Notes under the pieces: model-generated | What the model was told of the DNA's origin: nothing | The model's database searches: none | The model's input: the letters and a program-made list of their open reading frames with translations, nothing else | Shown: in pieces, positions 8,604 to 16,584 of the stretch | How the letters are laid out: every line of letters starts with the position of its first letter | Numbering within the stretch: position 1 is the stretch's first letter | Source of the DNA: Phycisphaerales bacterium PN19_bin_20 | Lineage (GTDB): Bacteria; Planctomycetota; Phycisphaerae; Phycisphaerales; UBA1924 | Assembly: GCA_021173225.1 (NCBI GenBank) | Contig: JAJOLK010000003.1 | Coordinates: 141,418 to 205,417, forward strand | DNA: 64,000 nucleotides | Reading direction: 5' to 3' | Program-made: the position numbers and the translations under genes

Positions 8604-8946
8604 CGGGCGCTTCAGCGGCGTAAAGCTTCGTGGAGCCATGGTGGCCCTTGGGGTGCTGGTGCCCCGTGGTTGGGATTGGTGCGGTGCTGGGAGCGCGGTG
8701 CTAAGGGTGCGGGCGCGCGGGGGGTGCTGATGTTGGCGCGGGGTGAGCGGGGGGGTTGGCGCGGGCTGGGGAACCGCCGACGCTGGAACTCGTAGAGGAA
8801 GTGCCCCGATAACGCTACGGAAAACTGGCGTGGACACGGGCCGCAAGTAGAGTAATGGCGGGGTCGATGAGGTCGTGTGGGCCAGTGGGCTGGGGCCAGT
8901 GGGTTTGGGCCAGTGGGTTTGCTCGTAGATGGTTCAGGAGGTCGGC
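8604..8946. other. Intergenic region with a 14-bp tandem repeat
   Basis: 343 bases without a supportable gene. The right end holds three tandem 14-base units of the type GGGCCAGTGGGTTT (8879-8892, 8893-8906, 8907-8920), the first slightly diverged, just ahead of the ribosome site AGGAGG (8936-8941) of the next gene. No clear hairpin terminator or promoter hexamers were identified. Confidence 0.6.
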
Positions 8947-10707
8947 ATGTCGCAGGGCAAGAACATCACAAGCTTCGGCGTGAGGCGCGCGACCGTGCTG
9001 CGCGCGTGCGGGCTGCGTGCGTGCGGGCCGCGTGCGTACGGGCTGCGTGCGTACGGGCTGGGCGCGTGCGGGCTGGCCGCGATTGGTGGCGTGTTTGAGG
9101 GCGTGGCGAGCGCGCAGTTGCGGCCCGAGCAGGTGCTGGTGGTCTACGACAGCCGCATCGCTGACTCACGCGCGGTGGCCGAGTACTACGCGGGCTCGGC
9201 GGCGGTGCCCGGCGGCAGCGGAAGCCTGCCCGGGACGCGCCCGGGCGTGCGAGTCTTCAACCTGGCTAGCACCAGCGCGCCGATCACTGGCGGGCCTGAC
9301 ATCACCTACCCAGCGTTCATCGCGGGCTTGCGCAACCCGATCCGTGCGCACTTAATCAGCGCCGACACCGCGCGCCAGGTCCGAGTCATCACGCTGACCA
9401 AAGGGCTGGCGCACCGCGTGGATGACACCGACAACCCGGGCGCGGGTGAAAACTTCAACACCGACCCGCCGGCGATGCAGACCGAGCTGCTGGCCGGCGA
9501 CCTGACGTACTGCTCGGTGGACTCTGAGCTGACGCTGCTGTGGCAGAACCTGGGCGACCTTGACGCGGGCGGCGGCGGCGACAGTCAGGCCGACGGGATG
9601 ATCTTGAACCCGTACCACACCAGCGGGTTTGCGGGCACGACCGCGTCGGTCGCGGGGCTCCCTTTTGCGGGGTATGACAACTCGCGTCGGGCATTGCAGC
9701 GGACGTTTACGCCGTTGTACTCCGGCTTCGCCTCGGGCTTTGGCTACCGCACGCTGAGCACGGGGCTGAACGCCTTCGGGCCCGGCGACATGATGCTGGT
9801 GACGCGGCTGGACGCGCCGACGGTCGCGGACGTCCGCGCGATGCTCGACCGCGCGCTGGTCGGGACCGTCAACACCGAGGTCGCGGCGATCGTGCTCGAT
9901 GAGTCACGCTCCGACGGCATCGCGCAGACCCTCCCGAACGCGTCCGCAGAGCTTGACAGCGCCGACTTTGTCAGCACCGGATGGCGGCTGTGGCAGGGCG
10001 ATGACTTTGAGGACGCGCGCGACCTGCTGCGGACTATCGACGGGCGCTGGAACCCGGCGCTGGTGCGGTACGACAGCGGGCCGTTCCCGAACAACTATCT
10101 AGTCGGGCCGCGCATCGACTTCGGCCTCGGGCTTATCGTGGGCGATCCGATCGTGCTGCTGGGGCACGAGGGTGCGAACACGGACCCGATCAACAGCGTG
10201 CAGGGGCTGGCGCGCAGGCAGTACCCGGCGAGCTTCAACTGGGTGAGCATGGGCGTGTACAACACGCTGGAGAGCTTCAACGCGCGGGCGTTTGGGACCA
10301 ACGACTCGCTGTTTAATCAGAGCCAGGCGGGCGAGGCGATCGCGGCGGGCGCGACGTTCGCAATCGGGCACGCATGGGAGCCGTTCAGCCAAACGGCGGC
10401 GGACAGCGAGTTCATCGTGCGCAGGTTCTTGCTGGGCACGCAGAGCTGGGCCGAGGCCGCGTGGGCGAGCATCCCGGTCTTGAGCTGGCAGCAGGTCGTT
10501 ATCGGCGACCCATTGGCCCGCGTGCGGCGGACTAGCGACGACCGCGACAACAACGGGCGCAACAACATCGATGACCTGTACACCTGGGAGCGCCAGCCGG
10601 TGGACATCACGCGCGACGGGCTGGCGAACAACACCGACCGGCGGCTGCTTGAGCTGATGGCACGCCCGGGCGCGGGGGTTATGGACATGGTCGCTCGGCA
10701 GCGGTGA
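8947..10707 (+). CDS. TIGR03790-family secreted protein with dockerin-like C-terminus
   Basis: A 586-residue exported protein resembling TIGR03790-type proteins of unknown function: after the leader it reads EQVLVVYDSRIADSRAVAEY, and later segments include GHAWEPF and IGDPLARV. ATG 8947 is preferred over ATG 8929 because AGGAGG (8936-8941) is ideally placed. The leader is unusual: residues about 19-43 are five copies of a five-residue unit (RACGL, RACGP, RAYGL, RAYGL, GACGL) encoded by five 15-base repeats at 9001-9075. Near the C-terminus, DRDNNGRNNIDD and DITRDGLANNTDRRLLE look like an EF-hand/dockerin-type calcium-binding pair. The role may be extracellular or periplasmic. Confidence 0.8.
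   Translation: MSQGKNITSFGVRRATVLRACGLRACGPRAYGLRAYGLGACGLAAIGGVFEGVASAQLRPEQVLVVYDSRIADSRAVAEYYAGSAAVPGGSGSLPGTRPGVRVFNLASTSAPITGGPDITYPAFIAGLRNPIRAHLISADTARQVRVITLTKGLAHRVDDTDNPGAGENFNTDPPAMQTELLAGDLTYCSVDSELTLLWQNLGDLDAGGGGDSQADGMILNPYHTSGFAGTTASVAGLPFAGYDNSRRALQRTFTPLYSGFASGFGYRTLSTGLNAFGPGDMMLVTRLDAPTVADVRAMLDRALVGTVNTEVAAIVLDESRSDGIAQTLPNASAELDSADFVSTGWRLWQGDDFEDARDLLRTIDGRWNPALVRYDSGPFPNNYLVGPRIDFGLGLIVGDPIVLLGHEGANTDPINSVQGLARRQYPASFNWVSMGVYNTLESFNARAFGTNDSLFNQSQAGEAIAAGATFAIGHAWEPFSQTAADSEFIVRRFLLGTQSWAEAAWASIPVLSWQQVVIGDPLARVRRTSDDRDNNGRNNIDDLYTWERQPVDITRDGLANNTDRRLLELMARPGAGVMDMVARQR
9001..9075 (+). repeat. Five 15-bp tandem repeats inside a signal-peptide coding region
   Basis: Units at 9001-9015, 9016-9030, 9031-9045, 9046-9060 and 9061-9075 follow the consensus CGTGCGTRCGGGCTG. 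Each encodes R-A-(C/Y)-G-(L/P), the last with Gly in place of Arg. The unit length is a multiple of three, so copy-number change would lengthen or shorten the leader of the TIGR03790-like protein without a frameshift. Confidence 0.85.
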
Positions 10708-10836
10708 GGGGCTGAGGGCGAGTGCTCCAGGTCTTCCTCACCGACGCGGTCGGCGGGTGAGCTGGCGAGCGCAGCAAGACCGGCGGTGCAACGGCGGAAT
10801 GAAATCCTGCGCTACGCGAGGGCTTGTACGAGGTGG

Positions 10837-13365
10837 TTAGCGGTGCGCGCGGTGCGCGCCGTTGGTGGCGGCCTCGTTCATCAGCGTTTGGAAGGTGCCG
10901 AGGGTCTCGGGCGTGTCGGGCGCGGCACCGCTGGAGGGCGCGAGCTGGACGTAGCGGCCGTCGGGCCCGAGCCGCCAGGCGTTGCGGCGGTCCTCGCTCA
11001 TGATCTGGAATATCCGAAGCAGCGTGGCGCGGGCCGCGGGGTGCTGCACGGGGCAGGCGGCCTCGACGCGTCCGTCAAGGTTGCGGCTCATCCAATCGGC
11101 GCTGCCGATGTACCAGTCGCCCGCGAGCGGGTCGGCCTGTCCACCGCCGAAGTAGAAGACGCGCGAGTGCTCAAGGAAGCGCCCGACGATGCTGGTGACG
11201 CGGATGTTCTCGCTGAGCCCCGGCACGCCCGGGCGCAGGCAGCAGAACCCGCGGACGATCAGGTCGATCTGCACGCCCGCGGCGCTGGCGGCGTAGAGCG
11301 CCTCCATCACCTGGCGGTCCTCAAGGGCGTTCATCTTCGCGACCAGGCGGCCTCCGACGGGCGCGCGGCCGGCGGCGTGCTCACGCGCGATAGTCGCCTC
11401 ACGCTGGATGAGCTTGATGAACGCCGGCTTCATCGTCCGTGGCGCGACCAGCAGCTTCTCATAGCGGTCGCGCAGCGAGCGTCCGGTGAGCATGTTGAAC
11501 AGGTGCGAGACGTCAGAAGCGATCGCCGGCTCGCACGTGAACAGGCCAAGGTCGGTGTAAAGCCCGGCGGTCGAGGGGTTGTAGTTGCCCGTGCCAAGGT
11601 GCGCGTACGTGCGCAGCGTGCCCTCTTCCTTGCGGACCACCAGCGCGGCCTTGCAGTGCGTCTTGAGCCCGACCACCCCGTAGGCCACGTGCACGCCGGC
11701 CTTCTCGAGCAGCTGCGCGAGGCGCACGTTGCGGCTCTCGTCAAACCGGGCCCGCAGCTCTACCAGCGCCGCGACCTGCTTGCCCGCCTCGGCCGCCTTG
11801 ATCAGGTGCGAAACAAACGGGCTCTGGCGGTTGGTGCGGTAGATGGTCTGCTTGATGGCCAGCACCGCAGGGTCGGCCGCGGCCTCAGCGATGAACCGCT
11901 CGGCGCTGGCGCTGAAGCTCTCGTACGGGTGGTGCACCAAAATGTCGCCGCGCCTGATCTCTTCGAAGATGCTCCGCGAGCGGTCACGCAGGCGCACGGG
12001 CGTGACGGGCTGCCAACTCTTCTGCTTCAGGTCGGGCCTGGGCAGCTCGGTGAACTCCATCAGCGAGCGGTAGTCTGCAAGGCCCGTCAGCGGGTCCACA
12101 TCGTCGGGGCTGAGCCCGAGCATCTGCGTCAGCTGGCGGACCAGGCGCTGGCTGGCGCGGCGCGGGACCTCTAGCCGCACCACGCGCGCGAACCGGCGCC
12201 GGCGCAGCTGCAGCTCAACCTCTTGCAGCAGGTTGTCGGTCGAGAGCTCGTCGCGGTCGTCCTCGGGGGTCTCTGCGGCGCGCGTGACGCGGAACGGTGC
12301 GACCTCGACGATCCCGCACCCGGGCACCACGTCGTCAAGGTTCGCCGCCAGCACCTCCCACAGCTGCACGAAGCGCCCGCGGCCGAGGTCGGCCTCGCCG
12401 CTGTCACTGGGCACGCGGACCCACTGGGGCATCCCGGGCGGGACCTTGATGCGTGCGAAGATCGGCTCGGGCTCCTTCGGGTCACTGAGCAGCACCGCCA
12501 GGCTCGCCGAGAGGTTGGAGATGAACGGGAATTTGTGCCCTTCATCAACCACCAGAGGGGTCACGACCGGGAAGACGTTGCCGCGGAACCAGCGGGCCAA
12601 GCGGTCACGCTCGGGCTGGGTCAGATCGGTGTAGTTCAGCAGCTCGACGCCGGCCTTTGACAGCGCGGGGCGCACCGAGCGCTCGAAGCAGTCGGTCTGC
12701 TGCTCTTCGAGCTGCTCGAAGGTCCGGCGGATGACGCGAAGCATTTCGGTGGGGTTGAGCCCCTCGCCGCGATCAGGGTCGATCGCCGCGTCGCGCGCCG
12801 CGAGCCAGAAGCCCACACGCTTCATCACAAACTCATCGAGGTTGCCGGTGAAGATGGCCAGGAACTTGGCGCGTTCGAGCGCCGGGAGCCGCTCGTCAAA
12901 GGCCTGGTGCAGCACGCGGGCGTTGAACGCCAGCCACGACAAGTCGCGGTTGAGCCGGCGCGACGCGCCGGGCAAATCCACAAGCTCATGCCCTACGGCC
13001 CCGGCCCCCGAGGGTGCCAGCGCGGGCAGGGCGATCAGCGCGTGAGCCTGAGCCTGCGCATGGGTTTGAAGCTGGTCTTGACCTGCCGCGGCGGCAGCTT
13101 CGCTGGCCAGCAGGCTTGGGCTCTCGGGGATTGCGCCCGCGCCGGCATGGGTCCGACGCGCGCCGCCGTGCGTGTGTGATAACGCGTGCGAGCCGGACTG
13201 CGCGGGCCCGCCGGTGCCGCCGCTTGCCCCGTTTGCTGGCGCGGCACTTGGCGCGAGAGTTGGCGCGGCGTTTGGCGCGAGAGTTGGCGCGGCGCTTACG
13301 GGCGCGCCCGTGGGCGTGCTGGCGGCTCGCGGGTTCGTCGGACTGTTCATGTCGGGGTGCTTCAT
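10837..13365 (-). CDS. ppk1: Polyphosphate kinase PPK1 with a long disordered N-terminus
   Basis: An 842-residue polyphosphate kinase, which polymerises the terminal phosphate of ATP into polyP. The PPK1 core begins at about residue 136 (SRRLNRDLSWLAFNARVL). The autophosphorylated His lies in GLKTHCKAAL (H570), followed by YAHLGTGNYN and the second conserved His in VGRFLEHSRVFYF. The first 135 residues are an Ala/Pro/Thr/His/Gln-rich extension not found in typical PPK1 of about 700 residues. Part of it is a duplicated 24-base unit (13248-13295). The ATG at 13365 overlaps the TGA of the upstream queD-like gene (ATGA), which indicates translational coupling. ATG 13350 is an alternative start. 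Confidence 0.94.
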   Translation of the reverse strand: MKHPDMNSPTNPRAASTPTGAPVSAAPTLAPNAAPTLAPSAAPANGASGGTGGPAQSGSHALSHTHGGARRTHAGAGAIPESPSLLASEAAAAAGQDQLQTHAQAQAHALIALPALAPSGAGAVGHELVDLPGASRRLNRDLSWLAFNARVLHQAFDERLPALERAKFLAIFTGNLDEFVMKRVGFWLAARDAAIDPDRGEGLNPTEMLRVIRRTFEQLEEQQTDCFERSVRPALSKAGVELLNYTDLTQPERDRLARWFRGNVFPVVTPLVVDEGHKFPFISNLSASLAVLLSDPKEPEPIFARIKVPPGMPQWVRVPSDSGEADLGRGRFVQLWEVLAANLDDVVPGCGIVEVAPFRVTRAAETPEDDRDELSTDNLLQEVELQLRRRRFARVVRLEVPRRASQRLVRQLTQMLGLSPDDVDPLTGLADYRSLMEFTELPRPDLKQKSWQPVTPVRLRDRSRSIFEEIRRGDILVHHPYESFSASAERFIAEAAADPAVLAIKQTIYRTNRQSPFVSHLIKAAEAGKQVAALVELRARFDESRNVRLAQLLEKAGVHVAYGVVGLKTHCKAALVVRKEEGTLRTYAHLGTGNYNPSTAGLYTDLGLFTCEPAIASDVSHLFNMLTGRSLRDRYEKLLVAPRTMKPAFIKLIQREATIAREHAAGRAPVGGRLVAKMNALEDRQVMEALYAASAAGVQIDLIVRGFCCLRPGVPGLSENIRVTSIVGRFLEHSRVFYFGGGQADPLAGDWYIGSADWMSRNLDGRVEAACPVQHPAARATLLRIFQIMSEDRRNAWRLGPDGRYVQLAPSSGAAPDTPETLGTFQTLMNEAATNGAHRAHR
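13248..13295 (-). repeat. Two 24-bp tandem units in the ppk1 N-terminal extension
   Basis: TTGGCGCGAGAGTTGGCGCG followed by GCG(T/C) occurs twice head to tail (13248-13271 and 13272-13295). On the minus strand each encodes an APTLAP-type stretch of the disordered PPK extension. The length is a multiple of three and thus frame-neutral. Confidence 0.75.
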
Positions 13366-13820
13366 GTGGGCAAGGGGCTCTTTGTCGGCGGCTCGTAGAT
13401 CGCGGCGCAGCCGACGGCCTCGGTGATCCGGACGCCGCAGATGCGCACGCCGACCGCCGGCGCAAACACCCGCGCGCCGCCCGCGGGGCCGTCATGGTGC
13501 TTCGGCTCAATGTGGGCGCGAGTTTCGAGACGTTCCGATAAAACGGTGGCGATGTGCCACGCCACCCGCTCTGCCGAAGGGTTCACGCCCGATCGGAACG
13601 GCTCTTGGTCGTTCAGGTTCGTGTTCTGGAAGGGGCGGACGATCTCGACGAGGTGGGCGTGAACGTAGTGAAAGTCGCACAGCAGCCCGTCGGCGTCCAG
13701 CTTTGGGCCCTCGACAGTCACCACCACGTGCCAATCATGCCCGTGCAGTGGCTCGCGCCAGCCCTGGATGAGCAGGGCGTGGGCCGCGGAAAAGTGCGTG
13801 CTGATCTCGAGGCGAAACAT
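13362..13820 (-). CDS. QueD/6-pyruvoyl-tetrahydropterin-synthase-like protein without the catalytic Cys
   Basis: A 152-residue T-fold protein of the PTPS/QueD family. The zinc-binding histidines are present (FSAAHAL, then PLHGHDWHV). In QueD a catalytic Cys lies four residues before the HGH motif. Here that position is Arg within GWREPLHGH, with no Cys nearby. The protein may therefore be a PTPS-III-like or divergent enzyme rather than a genuine 6-carboxy-tetrahydropterin synthase. ATG 13820 is chosen because the conserved domain starts directly there (MFRLEISTHFSAAHA), although the frame is open upstream. Its TGA overlaps the ppk1 ATG. No other queuosine gene is visible nearby. Confidence 0.85.
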   Translation of the reverse strand: MFRLEISTHFSAAHALLIQGWREPLHGHDWHVVVTVEGPKLDADGLLCDFHYVHAHLVEIVRPFQNTNLNDQEPFRSGVNPSAERVAWHIATVLSERLETRAHIEPKHHDGPAGGARVFAPAVGVRICGVRITEAVGCAAIYEPPTKSPLPT

Positions 13821-14018
13821 CGCCTGAGCGTAGACGTGCCGCGGCGAACGGCGGCGGAGTACGAGCGCATGTCGGCGCTGGTGACGTGCCTCGGCGGCTG
13901 TCGACATAACTTGTCGTAGACGCAGGGGCAGACCATGCGAACGATGCGTGTCTTTGATCCGCACCTGTCGCCCGGCGCGCTTGTACCGGCCCAGGCACCG
14001 CACAAGAGGACTTCAGCA

Positions 14019-15506
14019 ATGGCCACTGGTGATGCCCTGATGGTTTCAGTCTCGGGCCTTCGTGGGACCCTCGGCGGCAGCCTGACGCCCGCGACCATCG
14101 CCGCATATGCCGGCGCGCTGGCCGGCGATGCGCACGAGCGCGCAACCGCGATCCGCAAGGGCAAGCCTCGCGCCGGGGCGCACCCCAGCGTCGTGCTGGC
14201 GCGTGACGGGCGGGCCGGCTCGGCTGACGTCATGGAGCTTGCGGGCGCAACCCTACGCCTGCACGGGTGCGACACCGTTGAGCTTGACCTCGCGGCAACC
14301 CCGACGGTCGGGCTGATGGTCGACGCGCTCGACGCCGACGCGGGCTTGATGGTCACCGCCAGCCACAACCCGCAGAACTGGTGCGGGCTCAAGCCGATCG
14401 TCCGCGCGACAATCAAGGTCAAGCCCAGCGCGCTAAGCGACGCCTCGGCCCCAGATAAAGCCCGCGCCAGTCGGCTCATTGAGCGCTACCGCGAGCTGAT
14501 GGGACCAGCCACGCCGCAGACCGCGCACCTCGCGAGCTTTGATGGCGTCGGCGTTCGGCGGCCCGAGCCGCGTACCGCCCACGACCACGCCCGGCTCGTC
14601 GCTGAGCATCTCAAGAGCCTGCGCGTGCTCGGGGTGATTCAGAAGGCCAAGTTCAAGCTCGCGCTTGATCACGTAGCGGGCAGCGGCGCACCGGGGATGC
14701 TCGCGCTGGCCAAAGCCCTGGGCGCGAAGGTCCATGAGCTCTACCCGGCCAGCAAGTTCACCCCGGGGCGCTTCCCGCACACGCCCGAGCCGACGCGCGA
14801 GAACCTCGGGGCCCTCTGCCGTGGCACGCGTAGCGCCAAGGCCGCCATCGGCCTGGCGCAAGACCCCGACGCTGACCGGCTCGCGCTCGTTGATGAGCGC
14901 GGCAGCTATATCGGCGAGGAGTACACGCTGGTGCTCTGCGCGCTGGCCTATGGCCAGCTTGGCATGTTGGCCAAGGGTGACACGCTCTGCGTCAACCTCT
15001 CGACAAGCCGGATGATCGAAGACGTCGCCGCGGGCTTTGGATGCCGCGTCGTGCGGACGGCCGTGGGCGAGGCGAACGTCGTCAGCGCGATGAAGCTGCA
15101 CGACGCGCCGCTGGGTGGCGAGGGCAACGGCGGGGTGATCTGGCCCGCGGTCACCTACATCCGCGACTCGCTTGGTGCCGCGGGCCTGGTGCTGGCGCTG
15201 ATGGCCACCACGGGTCAGTCGCTCAGCGCGCTGGTCGCGTCGGTGCCCAAGTACACGATCCTCAAGCGCAAGGTCGATCTTCGCCCTGGCCTAGACCCGG
15301 CGAAGGTGCTTGAGCGCGTCCGGCGGGCCTACGCCAAGCACACGCCTGACCTGACCGACGGGGTCTGGGTCGGATTGGCCGAGCAGCGGGCCTGGCTGCA
15401 CGTGCGGGCCAGCAACACCGAGCCGATCCTGCGGCTGATCGCCGAGGCGCCTACCCAGGCGCAGGCCACAGCGCTGCTAGATGACGCCGCCACGCATCTT
15501 GGTTGA
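14019..15506 (+). CDS. Phosphohexomutase (phosphoglucosamine/phosphomannomutase family)
   Basis: A 495-residue alpha-D-phosphohexomutase that interconverts hexose 1- and 6-phosphates. All four active-site elements are visible: phosphoserine loop TASHNPQNWCG near residues 112-122, metal loop AQDPDADRLAL, sugar-binding GGEGNGGVIWP, and the C-terminal phosphate loop RASNTEPILRLI. The position and form of these motifs fit GlmM or ManB-like enzymes, but the substrate cannot be assigned. ATG 14019 follows AGAGGA (14005-14010), and upstream in-frame starts lack a ribosome site. It is divergent from the queD-like gene across a 198-base region. Confidence 0.9.
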   Translation: MATGDALMVSVSGLRGTLGGSLTPATIAAYAGALAGDAHERATAIRKGKPRAGAHPSVVLARDGRAGSADVMELAGATLRLHGCDTVELDLAATPTVGLMVDALDADAGLMVTASHNPQNWCGLKPIVRATIKVKPSALSDASAPDKARASRLIERYRELMGPATPQTAHLASFDGVGVRRPEPRTAHDHARLVAEHLKSLRVLGVIQKAKFKLALDHVAGSGAPGMLALAKALGAKVHELYPASKFTPGRFPHTPEPTRENLGALCRGTRSAKAAIGLAQDPDADRLALVDERGSYIGEEYTLVLCALAYGQLGMLAKGDTLCVNLSTSRMIEDVAAGFGCRVVRTAVGEANVVSAMKLHDAPLGGEGNGGVIWPAVTYIRDSLGAAGLVLALMATTGQSLSALVASVPKYTILKRKVDLRPGLDPAKVLERVRRAYAKHTPDLTDGVWVGLAEQRAWLHVRASNTEPILRLIAEAPTQAQATALLDDAATHLG

Positions 15507-15550
15507 GCCAGGCGACAGCGGCGCTTCGTCGCAAACAGGAACCGTACAAA

Positions 15551-15720
15551 CCGGGCGGTATACCGCATTTCTGGCGTGAAGTGCGTGTGCCGCGAACCCT
15601 GCGGGCTTCTCGGGCGTCGAAAGATCTTGACTCGGCCAACGTTTGGCCGACGTCTGCATCTCCGGCGCAAGTCTGCGCCGGGTGCCTGCGGTTTGGAATC
15701 ACCGGAGGCCTGCGGCCCTT
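15551..15720 (+). promoter_or_regulatory. Cluster of perfect inverted repeats in the redoxin leader region
   Basis: Several perfect palindromes are packed into the region ahead of the redoxin gene: GCGGTATACCGC (15555-15566), TCGGCCAA-CGT-TTGGCCGA (15632-15650), and CCGGCGCA-AGTC-TGCGCCGG (15662-15681), followed by a smaller GGCC/GGCC hairpin near 15703-15718. They could be a structured 5' leader, an operator array, or a terminator set for the upstream mutase gene. No known riboswitch motif was recognised. Confidence 0.45.
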
Positions 15721-15747
15721 CGCCTGTGCCCCCCTTGGAGGACTTTC

Positions 15748-16476
15748 ATGACGTGCGCCTGCTCCATCCGTTCGTTCGCCCTTGTCGCTGTCGCCGGTCT
15801 CGCGCTAAGCGTTCTCGCCATGGCCGCGGGCGCTGGTGACAAGAACCCCGAGACCACCCTCAGCGGCAAGCAGAACCCCGCCGGAGCCCCCGTCACCAGC
15901 GACAAGGGCGAGAAGAACGAGAAGAACGAGAAGAAGGACGCCAAGCCCGCCGAGCTCAAGGCCGGCGACGCCGCCCCCGACTTCACCCTGACCGACACCT
16001 CCAACGCGACGGTCAAGTTGGCCGACTTCAAGGGCAAGATCGTCGTGCTCGAGTGGTTCAACCCCGAGTGCCCCTTCGTGGTCAAGCAGTACGAGAAGAC
16101 CACCGTGATGGTCGACACCAAGAAGGTCGCCACCGAGATGGGCGCGGTCTGGTTCACCATCAACAGCGGCGCCGCGGGCAAGCAGGGCGCCGGCGCGAGC
16201 CTGAACGCCAAGTTCAAGGAAGAGTGGAAAATCGCCAACCCGATCCTCATCGACGACAAGGGTCAGGTCGGCCGCGCCTACGGCGCCCGCACGACCCCGC
16301 ACATGTTCATCATCAAGGACGGGAAAGTCGTTTTCGCCGGCGGCATCGACAACAACCGCTCGGCCGACAAGGCCGGCGACAAGAACTTCGTCATCCAGGC
16401 CCTCGGCGAGATCAAGGCCAACAAGCCCGTCTCCGAGGCCAACACACGCCCCTACGGCTGCTCGGTCAAGTACTAA
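15748..16476 (+). CDS. Exported redoxin (thioredoxin-fold, AhpC/TSA-like)
   Basis: A 242-residue exported protein with a signal peptide (hydrophobic core FALVAVAGLALSVLAMAAG), a Lys/Glu-rich linker (about residues 30-68) and a redoxin domain (AGDAAPDFTLTDTSNATVKL...). The active-site segment is EWFNPECPFVVKQYE: one Cys followed by Pro, with no CxxC. A second Cys occurs in the C-terminal RPYGCSVKY. Such NPECPFV-type proteins are periplasmic thioredoxin-like proteins of uncertain partner. ATG 15748 follows a GGAGGAC ribosome site (15736-15742). A strong hairpin (16506-16532) ends the gene. Confidence 0.88.
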   Translation: MTCACSIRSFALVAVAGLALSVLAMAAGAGDKNPETTLSGKQNPAGAPVTSDKGEKNEKNEKKDAKPAELKAGDAAPDFTLTDTSNATVKLADFKGKIVVLEWFNPECPFVVKQYEKTTVMVDTKKVATEMGAVWFTINSGAAGKQGAGASLNAKFKEEWKIANPILIDDKGQVGRAYGARTTPHMFIIKDGKVVFAGGIDNNRSADKAGDKNFVIQALGEIKANKPVSEANTRPYGCSVKY

Positions 16477-16505
16477 GTAACCGCCAAGTATGAACGGATT
16501 GTTCT

Positions 16506-16540
16506 CGGGGGTGGGCTCAGTGCCCGCCCCCGTTCTCATT
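16506..16540 (+). terminator. Strong hairpin terminator after the redoxin gene
   Basis: CGGGGGTGGGC (16506-16516) pairs with GCCCGCCCCCG (16522-16532), with a single G-U pair and a five-base loop, followed by TTCTCATT. An 11-bp GC-rich stem 30 bases after the stop fits intrinsic termination, though the T-tract is imperfect. Confidence 0.65.
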
Positions 16541-16584
16541 GGGGCCGGTCGCCCGCGTCCGCAGGCTCTACGCTGGTTCTGCCC

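Noticed and set aside
10786..12174. 462-residue plus-strand open frame opposite ppk1
   Set aside because: A shadow of ppk1 with Arg/Ala/Val bias and no domain or ribosome site. PPK1 motifs are clear on the other strand.
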